A DNA stretch of 64,000 bases from Rhodococcus sp. 14-2470-1b. GTDB taxonomy: Bacteria; Actinomycetota; Actinomycetes; Mycobacteriales; Mycobacteriaceae. The position numbers and the translations under genes are program-made. The stretch is from contig NZ_NPFY01000025.1 in NCBI RefSeq assembly GCF_002259415.1, forward strand, positions 1 to 64,000, given 5' to 3'. Below are positions 9,693 through 18,246 of the stretch, in pieces (positions within the stretch are counted from its first letter, which is position 1; each line of letters opens with the position of its first letter). Below the pieces are notes generated by a model that had not been told where the DNA came from, did no database searches, and worked only from the letters and a program-made list of their open reading frames with translations.

Positions 9693-11549
9693 TTACCTTT
9701 TTATACCGCTTAAGGTGTAGCTAACTGCACCGCTGCGCACCGAGTGAGGGACTACTAGTCCTTTAAGTGCGGACGGGCTAAGCTGAAAAAGGTGATCGCT
9801 TTGCTGGCGTGCTGTTCGGCGCAAAGCGATTTGTCCATCGTCGGATCGAAGCCAAGACAGTATACGAATTCTTACTTTTACCGGTACCTCGTCTTTCCAC
9901 TTCCAGCCAAATAGATTATTTGTAATTGCAGCTTCGCAGGCGTTTACAGCTATCTTAAAATTTCCCTTGGTCATTGATGAAATTATTACGTCCGGAATAG
10001 AAACATCGTGATGAAGATCGAACCAAACCTTCCTCCGCGAACATAGCAACCGACCGTCGAGCCCTTCGCTCTCACCCTCTTTTAGGTATATATCTAGAGC
10101 CTGCGAATCCGCCCTATCGCGGGCAGTGGCTAGCAAGATATACCTGTCTCCATCCTTTTCCAATCGGCAAAAGTTCTTCATGGTTATGGTTTGTGTAGCA
10201 TTCGTCAGATGCCGAACAACTCGACTGAGAGCTCTAGAGGGCAGGCCTCTATCCCTGACCAGTTGTTCATCGACGATGAAAAACGCATTTGCCCCAGTAG
10301 CTGTGCCCCTGCGCACATCGACAAAATCGCCTAACACAAGTCGTTTCGATACAGATTGCGTGGGATGCGCAACCTCAGTTGCTCCCTCAAACGAATAAAA
10401 AAGCCGCCTCCAGTTAGCAGGCGCTGGTCCAACTCGAGATATGGGACGTGGCAAATCACTTCCCCATCGGGAGACGGAGAATGAAGTCTGACCCTGCCCG
10501 TCGGCTCCAATCATCAGTGCCACCGCATCGACCGATGCGTCTGCAAATTTCCAAGAGTCAACCAGATGCAACTCCACTCGACGGCTGCGTAGCCCCCAAA
10601 TGGCATCACGCAGCGACAACGCGTAGTCGGATTCTAGCCATTGCGCGGGTAGTAGCAAGCAGAGCCCGTCGCTTGGCCGCAGTTTTAGTACCGTCATTGC
10701 GGTAATAAAACTGGAAAGACTCGCGCGTCGCCCACACAATCCCTGCGCCGCCTCTGCGAGGCGCGGTCGATCTGTTGGCGAAATAAGCTGGGATCGGGTG
10801 TACGGAGGATTTCCCAAAAAGAGGCGTGTTCCACCCAGCTCGTCCGACCCTTCCTCAAGCCAGGTTGTATAGTCACTTAGTATAAGTCTGATACCTTCGT
10901 CATCCGTCAGGGGGTCGGCTAGTCCTCTGGATCTCGCAATGTGCACTCCCATCAGCCCTAGCGTGACAGGATTGACATCGATGGAGTGTACTTGCGCTCT
11001 AGGCCAGTAATCAGAAGCAAGTGCCGAGAAAACTCCTACTCCCGCGCCGATGTCGATCACGCTTTCAGGGGTGCGTTGCGTTCGCTGCCAAATTCCGATC
11101 ATATGCTTCACCTGAAGATCAGGCGTGAAGAAGGTACCGAGCCTCCGACGCCGAACCGATCTCACTATTCGCGAGTACATTTCGGCTGAGGCTTGGTTCG
11201 CGTCCAGGCTTAGAGCATGATCGACCAAATCGACCAAATTACGGGGCGGAGCAGGACGCGTCTCAAGCCAACAGGCGACCTCCTTGGGGAGCAGCTTTTG
11301 ATCGATTTCGGTGAGAGCGCCCGTCAGACTGCCGAGGCCAGCAAGCAAATGTCTCTCGGCTAGTGAAGCCCCGGGCACTAGGCTCGTACTCAGAGGTGCC
11401 ACCTCGATGGACTCTAGCCAATTCTTGGCTGGATCAAACCAGTGCTGCACGCGTCGAGCCCGCCTTTCGATGTACCAAGCTCGGAGTTTACCCGCGTAGT
11501 CTGACGTCGCGACCATGCAGGCGCCAGCGCCCTGCACCGGATGCGTCAC
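9693..11549 (-). CDS. Adenine-specific DNA methyltransferase (TaqI/Eco57I-like)
   Basis: A 618-residue N6-adenine-type methyltransferase. The SAM-binding motif I is seen in VIDIGAGVGVFSALASDYWP near residue 165, and the catalytic motif IV is NPPY near 248 (LFLGNPPYTRSQ). FFTP just upstream (GTFFTPDLQVKHMI) is the usual N-terminal signature of Eco57I/PglX-type enzymes. The C-terminal half (about 420-618) is consistent with a TaqI-like target recognition domain (RRGTATGANAFFIVDE, then VPHSVRSG). No restriction enzyme is fused or adjacent on the same strand. It is divergent from the GHKL-receiver-PIN trio with a 218-base shared promoter region, so it may be part of that system, protecting host DNA or making the mark it senses. 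It is richer in A/T than the flanking helicases, suggesting separate acquisition. Confidence 0.8.
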   Translation of the reverse strand: MTHPVQGAGACMVATSDYAGKLRAWYIERRARRVQHWFDPAKNWLESIEVAPLSTSLVPGASLAERHLLAGLGSLTGALTEIDQKLLPKEVACWLETRPAPPRNLVDLVDHALSLDANQASAEMYSRIVRSVRRRRLGTFFTPDLQVKHMIGIWQRTQRTPESVIDIGAGVGVFSALASDYWPRAQVHSIDVNPVTLGLMGVHIARSRGLADPLTDDEGIRLILSDYTTWLEEGSDELGGTRLFLGNPPYTRSQLISPTDRPRLAEAAQGLCGRRASLSSFITAMTVLKLRPSDGLCLLLPAQWLESDYALSLRDAIWGLRSRRVELHLVDSWKFADASVDAVALMIGADGQGQTSFSVSRWGSDLPRPISRVGPAPANWRRLFYSFEGATEVAHPTQSVSKRLVLGDFVDVRRGTATGANAFFIVDEQLVRDRGLPSRALSRVVRHLTNATQTITMKNFCRLEKDGDRYILLATARDRADSQALDIYLKEGESEGLDGRLLCSRRKVWFDLHHDVSIPDVIISSMTKGNFKIAVNACEAAITNNLFGWKWKDEVPVKVRIRILSWLRSDDGQIALRRTARQQSDHLFQLSPSALKGLVVPHSVRSGAVSYTLSGIKR

Positions 11550-11767
11550 TAGCTCCGATGAACCGGCTTTGGTGTTTCAGAAGACGTGAAACGGGTTGCT
11601 GCCCGCGATCGAAAGAATGGTTTGTGGACATCCGCGGGCACCGATCGTCGTGGGCCGGCAGACCAGTACATCTGAGCTGAGTCCGACCGATCGGACCGGA
11701 GCAGTGCCGAGGCAGCTACGCTTAGCCTATGCCGCTCATCGCCTGCCAACGCCGAAGTTGCGTTTGA

Positions 11768-14284
11768 GTGAGTACCAAGCGCGAGTCACTCTCGTTTTCT
11801 GTCGATACACACTTGCTCCGCGAGTTGGGAGCCCTGTTGGTCGGTCGGGATTCGACGGCTCTACTGGAGCTCATAAAAAACGCGTACGATGCCGACGCCA
11901 GCGTAGTTACCGTCCATGCAGAGGGGCTAGATTCATCTACTGACGCTCTGCTTACCGTCAGCGATGATGGAAACGGCATGACGTTTGAACGATTCCAACA
12001 CGCGTTTCTACGTATTGCTGGCCGCGACAAAGAGGGTGAGCGGCTCTCGCCGCGCTTCAAGAGGCGCTACACCGGAGCCAAGGGAATCGGACGGCTGGCA
12101 GCGCAGAAACTTGCGGGGCGTCTTGACATCGACAGCGTCCCACGTTCCGAAGCGATTCGCGGTCTCGAGAGCGACAGTCCTACCGGTGTCAAAGCCACGC
12201 TCGCTTGGGACGAGATGGAAAACCATAGTGATTTGAACGATCTGGGTGACTCTCTTACCGCCGAGCGGGTACCAATTAGATCATCAGCCCGACGCGGTAC
12301 AACGCTCGTGATGTCCGAAGTGACCGACCTGTGGGCGCCGCGCCGCCTCGGTCCCTTCATTAGAGAAATTCGAGCCTGTCGACCCGCCGGCATCTTCGTG
12401 GAACGACTGCCGAAGTCTGTAACAACCGAACGACTATTATTCGACGTTCCGCAATCGCGGGAGCATGGTCCTAACGACCCAGGCTTCAAGCTCGATCTAA
12501 CTGGCCAGTTCGAAGGAGGTGACGACCTCTGGCCGACGCTTTCGGCAAGGACCTCCTGGATCATCGAGATTGACGCAACTCCTGAGCTTGTCAGGTACTG
12601 CATTTTACCGACAGTCAAGTATCGAAAAAGCTTAGCTGCGCCGGCCAAGCCCGCGTGGGCCCGACGGTACGATTTCGAAGGCCCGCACCCTGAAGGCGCA
12701 GCCGGGCCTTCTTTCCACTGCCGCATTCTAGTGTCACCTGGTTCGGTTGGCCGACGTCAGAGCGAGCTAGCGCGTTTCTCGGGCGCGGAGTCAGGAATCA
12801 GGGTTTACCTTGAGGGGTTCCGTGTTTTGCCGTACGGATCTCCGGGCGATGACTGGCTCAGGCTGGATCTAGATTATGCTCGGCGACCTCGAGAATTCGA
12901 GACCGACGTATCCCCTGATGCTCTGCCGGTGATTAAGAACGAGGGCTTTTCGCAGCTTGGCAATCGTGCTTACTACGGCGCAGTGATGCTGACGGAGAGA
13001 GGCGCTCCAGAATTGCAACCACTGGTCAACCGGGAGGGGTTCATACCTGACGATTACTTTGAGAGTATAAGAACTGTAGTCCGTACGGGCGTTGATCTAA
13101 GTGTGCGAGTGCGTGCAGCTTTAAAGAAAAGAATTGATGCGGCCGAGCGTGAATCCAATCGCCAGGCGAACGAGCGGCAGGAAAACTGGCGGCAGGAAAA
13201 CGAGCGGCCTCAGAATGAGGATGACTGTAATCCCGATCAAAATGATGACGTAGAGCTGCCCCCTCCGTCTCCGACTAACGAACAACCTGGTATGCCTGGT
13301 CCTGAAACGGTAGACTCGGACGAGCACGATCACACCTCGAGTGCAATATTTCGGCGGATCGACTCAACATTGTTAGAGCTTATCGAAATAATAAGTGAGC
13401 TCCGGGCGGAATTTGCGGAACCTAACACGCATCCGAAGTTAGACATTTTAACGAACAATCTACGGGCACTTCAAATCGACCTGGCTGATGTTCGGGACGA
13501 GCAATTGACTTTACGCACTTTGGCTGGGGTTGGGACCCAATTTACCGCCTTCGTGCATGAAATCAACGGCCTACTTGGGCAGTCTCAGTCGCTTCGGTCA
13601 ATACTTGGAAAATTGGCTGACTCAGGAGAAGTCAAATCGAGGGAAGGAAGAAGGACCTTAAAAGCTGCTAGAGACTCGTCGGATGACCTTGTTCAGTCGT
13701 TGACGCGCCAGATGAGCTACTTAACCGATGTTGTTGGACCAGATTCTCGCCGCCGCCGGCGTCGGCTCCTGGTTCACGATCGCGTTGAGTCCGCTATAAG
13801 GCTCCTTTTACCCAGAATCACCGAGCGCCAGCAATCCGTAGAGAATCTGGTCGACGTGGCTTTGACCTCACCGCCTATTTTCCCGGCCGAGGCATCAATA
13901 CTTCTTATAAATCTGCTTACGAATGCGGTCAAGTTTGCCGGCGACTCTGGAAAAATTCGAGTTACCGCCTTCCTGGACAAGGAAATGGCGATGCATTTAC
14001 GCGTCGAGAATTCAGGGGTAGAAGTCCCTCGAAAAGACTGGGCCAGATACTTTCGGCCGTTTGAATCAAGCACTGTATCAGTCGATATCGTGCTGGGCCA
14101 AGGGATGGGCTTGGGCCTTCCTATCGTACGGAGCTTGGCTGCTGACTACGACGGCTCTGCAAACTTCGTTGAGCCAAACTCAGGATTCGCAACCGCAGTC
14201 GAGGTTGTAATACCTGATCCTCGCCCGGGAATTGCTCGAAAAAGCTTGAGTCGCCAATCTCAGTCTGGAAAGGGAAATTCTTGA
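11768..14284 (+). CDS. Two-headed GHKL protein: N-terminal Hsp90/MutL-like ATPase plus C-terminal histidine kinase
   Basis: An 838-residue soluble protein with two Bergerat-fold ATPase regions. The N-terminal one has an N box (ELIKNAYDADAS, Asn38), a G1 box DDGNGM (66-71) and a G2 box GAKGIGRL (103-110), as in Hsp90/MORC/MutL-like ATPases. A polar Asn/Gln/Glu/Pro-rich linker (about 460-520) leads to a helical region with a possible phospho-accepting His (FVHEINGLL, His597). A histidine-kinase ATPase follows: LLINLLTNAVKFA near 720 and GQGMGLGLPIVRSLA near 780. No membrane segment is visible, so it would sense a cytoplasmic signal. The start is GTG at 11768. Its stop overlaps the next start as TTGA. 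Receiver-like and PIN genes follow directly, suggesting a phosphorelay or ATPase-gated RNase switch (inference). Confidence 0.75.
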   Translation: MSTKRESLSFSVDTHLLRELGALLVGRDSTALLELIKNAYDADASVVTVHAEGLDSSTDALLTVSDDGNGMTFERFQHAFLRIAGRDKEGERLSPRFKRRYTGAKGIGRLAAQKLAGRLDIDSVPRSEAIRGLESDSPTGVKATLAWDEMENHSDLNDLGDSLTAERVPIRSSARRGTTLVMSEVTDLWAPRRLGPFIREIRACRPAGIFVERLPKSVTTERLLFDVPQSREHGPNDPGFKLDLTGQFEGGDDLWPTLSARTSWIIEIDATPELVRYCILPTVKYRKSLAAPAKPAWARRYDFEGPHPEGAAGPSFHCRILVSPGSVGRRQSELARFSGAESGIRVYLEGFRVLPYGSPGDDWLRLDLDYARRPREFETDVSPDALPVIKNEGFSQLGNRAYYGAVMLTERGAPELQPLVNREGFIPDDYFESIRTVVRTGVDLSVRVRAALKKRIDAAERESNRQANERQENWRQENERPQNEDDCNPDQNDDVELPPPSPTNEQPGMPGPETVDSDEHDHTSSAIFRRIDSTLLELIEIISELRAEFAEPNTHPKLDILTNNLRALQIDLADVRDEQLTLRTLAGVGTQFTAFVHEINGLLGQSQSLRSILGKLADSGEVKSREGRRTLKAARDSSDDLVQSLTRQMSYLTDVVGPDSRRRRRRLLVHDRVESAIRLLLPRITERQQSVENLVDVALTSPPIFPAEASILLINLLTNAVKFAGDSGKIRVTAFLDKEMAMHLRVENSGVEVPRKDWARYFRPFESSTVSVDIVLGQGMGLGLPIVRSLAADYDGSANFVEPNSGFATAVEVVIPDPRPGIARKSLSRQSQSGKGNS

Positions 14285-15426
14285 ATAAGTCCACGCCAGT
14301 GATTTATCTGATCGACGACATGGAACAGTCTGCAGCTGTTGAAGAACTACAGCAAAACGGTTTAGATGCCAGTTACTTGCACCCGCTGGAGGTAGAAGAG
14401 CATCACCTGAAGCGAGCCACACTACTTGCAGTCGACCAGTACTTTGACCTAGAAGATGTCAGTATTGACGAAGATCTTCGACTACCGGAAGAGTTACCGC
14501 TCTCTGTTGTCCCACGCGACGGACTGGCCCTTTCTGCAGTGCTCCGTTCTGCCAGCGAAGACATTGGTAGGAGCCGCCCCCTGGGTATCGCCCTCAGATC
14601 CGGCGAGTTGACTCAACTAACTAGGGGATTGCCACAGGCAATCAGGGAGCCCTTGATTGCTGCACAGCACGATCTGGAATGGGTAGTCTCCAAGCAAGCA
14701 AACGCGGAAATGTCCGCGGTGCGTCCTTTAACTCAAATCCAGGCCCTCGCCATAGCTCTCAACGAGTTCCCTTCACATTGGAGCGAGAGCGCTCCGCGGA
14801 ACACCGGTTCCCTTTGGCTCGGAATAGGCAATATCAGTTCCTCGGGTTTAGCGACAAGACAGATTGAGCAATGCCGACCACCGCGCGAGGTAGCAAGAAC
14901 AACCGCTCACGGGTTGTCCTGGTTGAGATGGCTTGTTCTCAGGATTCTGCCGTTCCCGACATTTCTTATAAGCGATATTCACGTGGCCGCACAGATTGGC
15001 GTTACACCAGAGAGTCTGCGCGCAGCGATGAAATACTCTGACAGCTCTGTTGCTCACAGCCTACGTGCCAGCGTATACACCGGTCCACTACACGAAATGC
15101 AACGACGAAGGTTCTGGCGATCCGGCGTTCTGCAGATGCTGTCAAGCCTCTCCTCAGATGGCGACTTTAGCGACCCGGCGACAAATGGCGATCTGATTGC
15201 GCAGAAAGACACGCACTTTACATCTCACGGGATATTCGATCCAGTTGTCACTATAGACCGAAACTATTTTGAGTCCGATACGATCTTCAGTCGATCCGAT
15301 TGCCTACGCCTTGCCCCTGACGGATGGCCACCTTATGCCGATCCAGCATGGGGTTTAAAATCAGCAATGGAAGAAGACAACCTGGAGGATCTTCTTGCAC
15401 CAAGAGCGGGGTTTCTGCGACAGTGA
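14281..15426 (+). CDS. Receiver-like (response-regulator-like) protein with unknown C-terminal domain
   Basis: A 381-residue protein starting with TTG inside the stop codon of the GHKL gene. The first 110 residues match the receiver pattern: strand 1 ending in the acidic pair Asp12-Asp13 (VIYLIDDM), then a strand ending in Asp52 (LLAVDQYFDL), where a phospho-accepting aspartate is expected. The remaining 270 residues are not recognised; they contain RPLGIALRSGEL and HDLEWV, and no DNA-binding domain is evident. Being sandwiched between a kinase-like ATPase and a PIN nuclease, it is best read as the signal carrier or toxin regulator of the trio. The receiver assignment rests on motif spacing only. 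Confidence 0.6.
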   Translation: MNKSTPVIYLIDDMEQSAAVEELQQNGLDASYLHPLEVEEHHLKRATLLAVDQYFDLEDVSIDEDLRLPEELPLSVVPRDGLALSAVLRSASEDIGRSRPLGIALRSGELTQLTRGLPQAIREPLIAAQHDLEWVVSKQANAEMSAVRPLTQIQALAIALNEFPSHWSESAPRNTGSLWLGIGNISSSGLATRQIEQCRPPREVARTTAHGLSWLRWLVLRILPFPTFLISDIHVAAQIGVTPESLRAAMKYSDSSVAHSLRASVYTGPLHEMQRRRFWRSGVLQMLSSLSSDGDFSDPATNGDLIAQKDTHFTSHGIFDPVVTIDRNYFESDTIFSRSDCLRLAPDGWPPYADPAWGLKSAMEEDNLEDLLAPRAGFLRQ

Positions 15427-16043
15427 TTAAATCAGACCTTTCCTCAATCGTTGCTGATACTGGTCCTCTGCTTTGTGTTGGTGCCGCGCCGAAGGAGTAT
15501 GGACGTGACGTGTTCTGGCGGCGACTTAAGAAACGAGTGATCGTTCCGAAGGTGGTTCTAAGTGAGTTGGAAAACATCTCTATAAAGAATGATTTTCTCG
15601 CCTTAGCTGCGAAATCGGTACTCAGCAAGGGGATGCGATCCCTTTTGCTGAGTCAGGGTTCACACGCTTTTAGTGGGGTGGACCGCAAAGCCGTACGCGA
15701 ACTGATCATTGCAGAGGAATTGCGCAGCGCATCGGCTCAATGCCGCGAAGCCAAGACTAGTGGGCACGATGGTGAGATCGATGTAATCCTGCTTGCATCT
15801 GCAGGCCACGATAAAATTGTTTTCACAAACGATAATGCGGCTTTGAATGTAGCCAAGAACGAATACAAACTCTCCACTGCGGTATTTGCGACTCTGATGG
15901 CGGCGGAGATCGCCGACGGAAATTTACTTGCCGAGGAGGCCGCCGAGGTTCTACTCGGGCTGCAAGAGAGGAATCTTTACCCAGGTGTGCACAATATCAC
16001 GGCGTTAAATCTCGTGAGTTTGCACGTTCCAGATGGGTTCTGA
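15423..16043 (+). CDS. PIN-domain nuclease, likely effector of the GHKL-receiver system
   Basis: A 206-residue protein starting at a GTG that overlaps the upstream stop (GTGA at 15423-15426). It carries the ordered acidic residues of PIN-domain RNases: Asp12 in VADTGPLL, Glu48 in VVLSELENI, Asp116/Glu118/Asp120 in GHDGEIDVILLAS, and Asp137 in VFTNDNAALNVA. PIN enzymes are metal-dependent ribonucleases and common toxins. Here the usual VapB-type antitoxin is missing and the gene is tied to a kinase-like and a receiver-like protein instead. The inferred role is RNA cleavage when the upstream proteins sense infection. It converges on the end of the BREX operon. Confidence 0.75.
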   Translation: MIKSDLSSIVADTGPLLCVGAAPKEYGRDVFWRRLKKRVIVPKVVLSELENISIKNDFLALAAKSVLSKGMRSLLLSQGSHAFSGVDRKAVRELIIAEELRSASAQCREAKTSGHDGEIDVILLASAGHDKIVFTNDNAALNVAKNEYKLSTAVFATLMAAEIADGNLLAEEAAEVLLGLQERNLYPGVHNITALNLVSLHVPDGF

Positions 16044-16101
16044 CGCTGTTCGTATTGATTGCCGGTAGGTCTATTTCTTGAACAGTCTGATTTGCTCGCT
16101 G

Positions 16102-18246
16102 TCACCTTGTTTCTCGGATGTAGGTCACTCCAAAAGCTCTGACCTGGCGGAACTCCTGACGTGTGCCGCCGAAGTCAAACCAGCCGCCATCTTGTTTCTG
16201 GAAGATGTCGAGTCCGCGGCCAAGGTTGATCCGCCAACCGTTGTCGGTATGAATCCAACGATCGTGACCACCGGGATCCTTAGCTACGTCAAGCTTGATG
16301 CCCTGTTGGGCGGCCCCTTGAATGATCTGACCAAGCATCTGGAGCTGTTTCTTTTGATGGTCGGGATCGTTTTCGAGAACTGTGAAGAGCTTGAAAGTCA
16401 CCTCGTCGGCAGGGTCCTTTGCTGAGGCGATAAGCGCGAGTAACTCGACAAGGTTCCGCCCCTGGTGGCTCATTCTTATGTACGGGTCGTGCAGCTCGAT
16501 CTCTGTAGCGCCCCGCAGATATGGCATGAAAAGGGTTTCGTAGGAAATTCCACGTTGATTCTCAACAAAATCACGATGCCCCTGGAACAGCTCCACGGCG
16601 GGGGTTGTGATGGTCGGTGCCTCTGCGTCGGGCGCAGCGGGCGTGAGGTCGATCGAATCTGAAAGCGTCGAACTATCGGTCAAAGCGCCGGGCCGACCCC
16701 GATGATAGTAGTCGGGGTACTCGTCTTCCTCCAGGGTGGTGACATGGGTCCAGTCGCCCGTGAGCGACTGGTACCCGAACCTAACCTCGGCCATCGTGTC
16801 GTCTAAGCGCACGATTTGATCCTTGACGCGCTTGCGGCCCTCGATCGCGAAGCGAAGAATCTCTTCGATTTCTTCAGGAGTGGCTTTCTCGTGCGGGTAG
16901 AGAAGCTTCATCAGGCCGGAAAACGTCTTGTGGATACCGTCACGGTCGCGGGTAGAAATATCCGAGCCAAGTGTGAAGTGTTGTTGGTAGCGGTCGGAGT
17001 AGTCGAGGTCCCGCATCGATTTGAGGACTTCCGCAATGTAGTCGACGACGAAACCGTATCCGCTGGAGAACATTTCACTGCGGATGGTGTCGACTTCCCA
17101 GCCGGGGATGTAAAAGTGCAGCCTGTCGAGGTAAGCAGAGTCGTGATAGCTCTCGGGGAGCTCGTCGAATAGGTCAGAGTGCTTTAGCATATACGGCACA
17201 GTGTGGGAAGTGTTGCCCACGAATACCATTGACGCTTCCGCGCCGAGCGTCTCGACACCGCGGGAGAAGGACTTGTTTGCCATGTAGTTCTTCATAATGT
17301 CGACCAGGGCCTTGTCGGTACGCTTCTTCTTGCCAGCGAATTCGTCGAACGCGACGACATCCCAGTAACCAACGAGGCCGATCTTCCCATTGGCGTTGTT
17401 CACAAACAGCTTTGGCGCGGTGATCTCGCCGCCGGAGATCAGCATCCCGTGCGGCGAAAACTCCGAGTAAATGTGCGATTTGCCCGTGCCCTTCGGGCCT
17501 AATTCAACGAGATTGTAATTTCGTTCAACGAACGGTATTAATCGGGTTAGCTGAAGCAGCTTCGCCCGCCGCCCGAACAGTTCTGGGTTGAAGCCGATCG
17601 ACTGTATAAGCAAATCGATCCACTCTTCAGTGGTGAACTCGCCCCGTCCGTCAAGGTATCCGGCGTAGTCGAAACTCGACATCTGAATCGGCTGCAATCT
17701 ACCCAGAATCCAGGGGACCACGCGGGAGTCGTCACTATGGAAGTACTCAATGTCGCACAGGCACCACACGCCGCCCACCAGAAGCTTCTGGTTCGCGGTC
17801 ACTGTGCTCGAGTCCACGAGCACCCCGTTGATGCCAAGGTTCGCGAACGACGCCTGATAGACGTCTTCCTTTTCGTTGAGCGTCACGCTGACCCTGTCGA
17901 TGATCCGGAAGCGGCCCTTCTCGCGGATCTTCGACTTCACCAATTCCGACTCGTTGCGGTGCACGTAGTGTTCGGCGAGGATCCGGCGCACCTTCTCGAT
18001 GCCCTCCTGGATCGTGGCCTCATCGTCCGTCGCTGCGAACTGCCCGAGCAAGTACTCCAACACGTACGACGGCACAATCGCGTTGCCTTTGACGGCCTTC
18101 ACGAGATCCTTGCGCACCACCGCTCCCGGGAAGTGCGCGTTGATCTTGCGGTCCAACGCAGTCGGCTCCGCCGCGGCATCCGCGGGGCCCTCGTCGGATG
18201 TCTGCTCGATGAGGGCCGCCTCGGTCAGGTCGATCTGGTCGCCCAT
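16102..18246 (-). CDS. brxL: BREX AAA+ protein BrxL with MIT_C-like C-terminus in place of the Lon-like domain
   Basis: A 714-residue last gene of the BREX operon. The N-terminal two thirds match BrxL: LDRKINAHFPGAVVRKDLVK at about residues 35-54, Walker A GPKGTGKSH near 252, Walker B DVVAFDEFAG near 295, and VFVGNTSH near 345. Instead of the expected Lon-protease-related C-terminus, residues about 562-714 read GISYETLFMPYLRGATEIEL, HDPYIRMSHQGRNLVELL and, near the end, DRWIHTDNGWRINLGRGLDI. This is the pattern of the MIT C-terminal domain (phospholipase D-like fold), known in eukaryotic MITD1 and some bacterial proteins. The ATG at 18246 overlaps the pglZ stop by one base (TGATG); the more upstream in-frame ATG at 18318 is unlikely. 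BrxL is needed for phage exclusion in type I BREX. Confidence 0.88.
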   Translation of the reverse strand: MGDQIDLTEAALIEQTSDEGPADAAAEPTALDRKINAHFPGAVVRKDLVKAVKGNAIVPSYVLEYLLGQFAATDDEATIQEGIEKVRRILAEHYVHRNESELVKSKIREKGRFRIIDRVSVTLNEKEDVYQASFANLGINGVLVDSSTVTANQKLLVGGVWCLCDIEYFHSDDSRVVPWILGRLQPIQMSSFDYAGYLDGRGEFTTEEWIDLLIQSIGFNPELFGRRAKLLQLTRLIPFVERNYNLVELGPKGTGKSHIYSEFSPHGMLISGGEITAPKLFVNNANGKIGLVGYWDVVAFDEFAGKKKRTDKALVDIMKNYMANKSFSRGVETLGAEASMVFVGNTSHTVPYMLKHSDLFDELPESYHDSAYLDRLHFYIPGWEVDTIRSEMFSSGYGFVVDYIAEVLKSMRDLDYSDRYQQHFTLGSDISTRDRDGIHKTFSGLMKLLYPHEKATPEEIEEILRFAIEGRKRVKDQIVRLDDTMAEVRFGYQSLTGDWTHVTTLEEDEYPDYYHRGRPGALTDSSTLSDSIDLTPAAPDAEAPTITTPAVELFQGHRDFVENQRGISYETLFMPYLRGATEIELHDPYIRMSHQGRNLVELLALIASAKDPADEVTFKLFTVLENDPDHQKKQLQMLGQIIQGAAQQGIKLDVAKDPGGHDRWIHTDNGWRINLGRGLDIFQKQDGGWFDFGGTRQEFRQVRAFGVTYIRETR

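Noticed and set aside
16102-16650. Expected Lon-type protease domain at the BrxL C-terminus
   Set aside because: The residues seen there follow the MIT_C pattern instead; no Lon-like Ser-Lys region could be found by eye.
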